From the NCBI RefSeq assembly GCF_022869785.1, contig NZ_CP094997.1:5208001-5272000 (forward strand): a stretch of 64,000 bases of DNA, given 5' to 3'. Under the pieces are notes generated by a model. It did no database searches, was not told the origin of the DNA, and worked only from the letters and a program-made list of their open reading frames with translations. The translations under genes were made by a program, and so were the position numbers. Below, piece by piece: positions 62,167-64,000 of this stretch; the first letter of the stretch is position 1, and each line of letters starts with the position of its first letter. Source of the stretch: Dyadobacter chenwenxiniae. Lineage in GTDB: Bacteria > Bacteroidota > Bacteroidia > Cytophagales > Spirosomataceae.

Positions 62167-63387
62167 CTAATTTTCCGGTTTGTTGGGCATAGGAGAAGTG
62201 CTATCCGGACGATTCCTCGGCTTATTACGATATCTGCGGTAAGGTTTTTTCTTAAATTCCTTTTCAACGGTTTGCTCAATCATTACTTCTTTTTCGTCTT
62301 CCTGCACCTCATGCACAGGCTCGCCCAACAGAAAACCGTAAGGCTCCATACTTGGAATAGTATCAAAAATCACTTTAAGAATAGCCGTCACGGGTAATGC
62401 GAGGATTAAACCCGCTAGCCCCCATAACTGCCCTCCCAGAAACAATGCGACAATCGCGGCCAGTGGATTCACACTTACTTTGGATCCTACAATGTTCGGT
62501 GTAATAAAATTGCCTTCCAGAAATTGTACAAAGCTCATCACACCGATTACACCCACCGCATACCAGGGCGAATCCATGGTAACGACAGCCAATAATGCAG
62601 GCAAAACTGAGCCTATCAAAATTCCGATATATGGGATCAGGATCAGGAACCCTGCCAAAAAGCCGAAGAAAATAGCGTGTGGGATGCCTAAAATGAGCAA
62701 CCCAATGCTGTTCAAAACGCCTACGATCAGAATGACTAGGAACAATCCTGACAGGTAACTTTGGATCACCTCGTATATTTTTTTCAAAAGCACATTCAAT
62801 GCTTCGTTAGGAACATTGGTAATGGCTTTGTGAACAAAACGCCTGAAAAAATCGCGGTATAGCAGGAAGAAAAAGATGTAAAGCGGGATTAGGATGAATG
62901 TTGAAATGGCGCCCGTGGTCGTAACAAGCGTGTTTAGCAAAACCGCCCTCCCTTCGCTTAATGCGTTAATGAGGTATTTTTTTGCTTCGCTGACTTGCTG
63001 GCTCCGGCTAATGTTGAGATAACGCTCGCCCATCGTAAGCGTTTGATCCAGAATCGTTTCTGCCTTTTCTGTAATCCTCGGAAGCTCTTCTGCAAAACCG
63101 CCGATTTGCAACGAAACCACATAGACAAGCACGACAATCACTACAACAAGTGAAAGGATGCTTAACAAAATAGACCCTATCCGCGGAACACGGTGCTTTT
63201 CCAGCCAAACACAAACGGGATGGAGCAGAATGGACAGCAAAATGGAGAATGCAATGGGGATGATCGTTTCCCGAAGAATATAAAGAATATAGACGGCGGC
63301 AATGAGGGCGACCAGGATGCTTGCCAGTTTCAGGTAAAGTGGGGTTTCTCTATCTTTGTTTGGAAGAGGACGTAATGTAGAATTCAT
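62167..63387 (-). CDS. AI-2E family transporter
   Basis: The start at ATG 63387 (MNSTLRPLPNKD) is preferred to an in-frame one at 63420. The 406-residue polytopic protein has about eight helices, for example LVALIAAVYILYILRETIIP and IAFSILLSILLHPVCVWLEK near the start, and the later FLAGFLILIPYIGILIGSVL and ALFLGGQLWGLAGLILALPV of the AI-2E/UPF0118 family. It ends in a long basic hydrophilic tail, KKKPYRRYRNKPRNRPDS. The family includes AI-2 exporters and Na+/H+ antiporters; which applies is unknown. Its start codon overlaps that of the divergent gene. Confidence 0.9.
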   Translation of the reverse strand: MNSTLRPLPNKDRETPLYLKLASILVALIAAVYILYILRETIIPIAFSILLSILLHPVCVWLEKHRVPRIGSILLSILSLVVVIVVLVYVVSLQIGGFAEELPRITEKAETILDQTLTMGERYLNISRSQQVSEAKKYLINALSEGRAVLLNTLVTTTGAISTFILIPLYIFFFLLYRDFFRRFVHKAITNVPNEALNVLLKKIYEVIQSYLSGLFLVILIVGVLNSIGLLILGIPHAIFFGFLAGFLILIPYIGILIGSVLPALLAVVTMDSPWYAVGVIGVMSFVQFLEGNFITPNIVGSKVSVNPLAAIVALFLGGQLWGLAGLILALPVTAILKVIFDTIPSMEPYGFLLGEPVHEVQEDEKEVMIEQTVEKEFKKKPYRRYRNKPRNRPDSTSPMPNKPEN

Positions 63388-64000
63388 GAATAAATTAATG
63401 TATCTGTGGTTTGCTGTCAAAACGATATTCTGTACTTGCCAGCCTGATCATAAGATCAATGATTTTGAGAAGGTGCGATCTCATTACAAAATTAGCAAAA
63501 TAGGTAAGCTTCCGGCTGTTGCGTCGGAAAGTTCGGGCCTGGCGAACGGCTCGGCGCCTGGTTTGTTTGTCACTCACAATGACAGCGGCGGCAAGCCGGA
63601 ATTGTATGAATTTGACCTTTCAGGCAAGCTGGCTGCAACAAAGCCAGTCCCTGATGCAAGAAATGTGGACTGGGAAGATTTAGGTAAAGATGCGGACGGA
63701 AATTTTTACATAGGTGATTTTGGTAATAACGGTGCTCCGAGGAACCAGTTTGAAATCTACAAGTTCAACAGCCAGAACGGGACGGAAAAAATTTCGTTTC
63801 GCTATACTGATCAGAAATCACTTGCGGGCGTTTCTAATAAGCCTGCTTTTGATTGCGAATCGCTCTTTTATTTTCAAAAAAACCTTTATCTCTTCTCAAA
63901 AAACTGGGGGAAAAATAAGTTTGTAAGACTTTATCGCGTTCCTGCCGAGGCGGGCAATTACACTATAATGCCAATTGACAGCATTCAAATCAATACACAG
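63386..64000 (+). CDS. Secreted or lipoprotein beta-propeller-like protein, cut by the window end
   Basis: From an ATG at 63386 a frame of 205 codons runs off the end of the window. The N-terminus (MNKLMYLWFAVKTIFCTCQP) looks like a signal with lipobox-like FCTC; a second ATG at 63398 may be the real start. The mature part has SSGLANGSAPGLFVTHNDSG, DWEDLGKDADGNFYIGDFGN and ESLFYFQKNLYLFSKNW, strands typical of a propeller with repeated DGNFYIGDFG-like turns. Function unknown. The C-terminus, including any T9SS tail, is outside the window. Confidence 0.75.
   Translation, partial: MNKLMYLWFAVKTIFCTCQPDHKINDFEKVRSHYKISKIGKLPAVASESSGLANGSAPGLFVTHNDSGGKPELYEFDLSGKLAATKPVPDARNVDWEDLGKDADGNFYIGDFGNNGAPRNQFEIYKFNSQNGTEKISFRYTDQKSLAGVSNKPAFDCESLFYFQKNLYLFSKNWGKNKFVRLYRVPAEAGNYTIMPIDSIQINTQ

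Overview
The window reads as a piece of chromosome from a Bacteroidota bacterium, most likely Cytophagales and close to Spirosomaceae such as Dyadobacter. The grounds are a SusC/SusD pair, three secreted proteins with type IX secretion (T9SS) sorting tails, PorT, the gliding lipoprotein GldH, MenG/UbiE-type menaquinone methylation, and several promoters of the Bacteroidota type (TTTG, 19 bases, TAnnTTTG). The genus is an inference. No transposase, integrase, phage gene or CRISPR array was seen.

Layout. 1-10.8 kb holds housekeeping and envelope genes: a cut metallophosphoesterase, YqgE, a gamma-carbonic-anhydrase-like protein, DedA, an ABC-F ATPase, a sulfatase-modifying-factor-like protein next to a Tat-exported Gfo/Idh/MocA oxidoreductase, aroC and a BatD-like protein. 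10.8-16.8 kb is one minus-strand energy-transduction cluster (ExbB, two ExbD, TonB, a small membrane protein, a PstS-like lipoprotein, a TPR protein). 17.4-26.9 kb holds gatC, a nitrilase gene with two frameshifts, def, ruvX, recJ, lptB, a previously easy-to-miss 51-residue cysteine-rich gene with an ideal promoter, recO and a long PurF-like amidotransferase. 27-34.9 kb, all minus, carries nuoK, nuoJ and a nuoI with a long repetitive tail, behind a glycan cluster (glycosyltransferase, heparinase-like lyase, bi-domain oxidoreductase); a further Gfo/Idh/MocA gene is divergent at 35.0 kb.

36.6-42.4 kb is a tandem array of three paralogous T9SS cargo proteins. It ends in a decayed tRNA-Val array with one intact tRNA, followed by porT and menG. 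44-51 kb has an outer-membrane barrel protein, a PD-(D/E)XK-like nuclease, a SusD remnant, a 1302-residue multidomain protein ending in a blue-copper domain, and an esterase. Two nested palindromic repeat cassettes (51.1-51.5 kb) separate these from a SusD/SusC pair. 56.6-58.7 kb has a small XRE regulator, an operator-like repeat array, a frameshifted Fic gene and tRNA-Phe. 58.9-62.2 kb holds two iron-sulfur proteins, an unknown protein and gldH; an AI-2E-family permease and a cut secreted protein close the window.

How it fits together: the Ton cluster would energise SusC-type transporters; SusC/SusD, the esterase and the multidomain dehydrogenase-like protein look like a glycan-use locus; PorT would help export the three sorting-tail proteins. 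Two interrupted genes (nitrilase, Fic) are each restored by removing single G/C bases, so sequencing error and true decay must both be considered.
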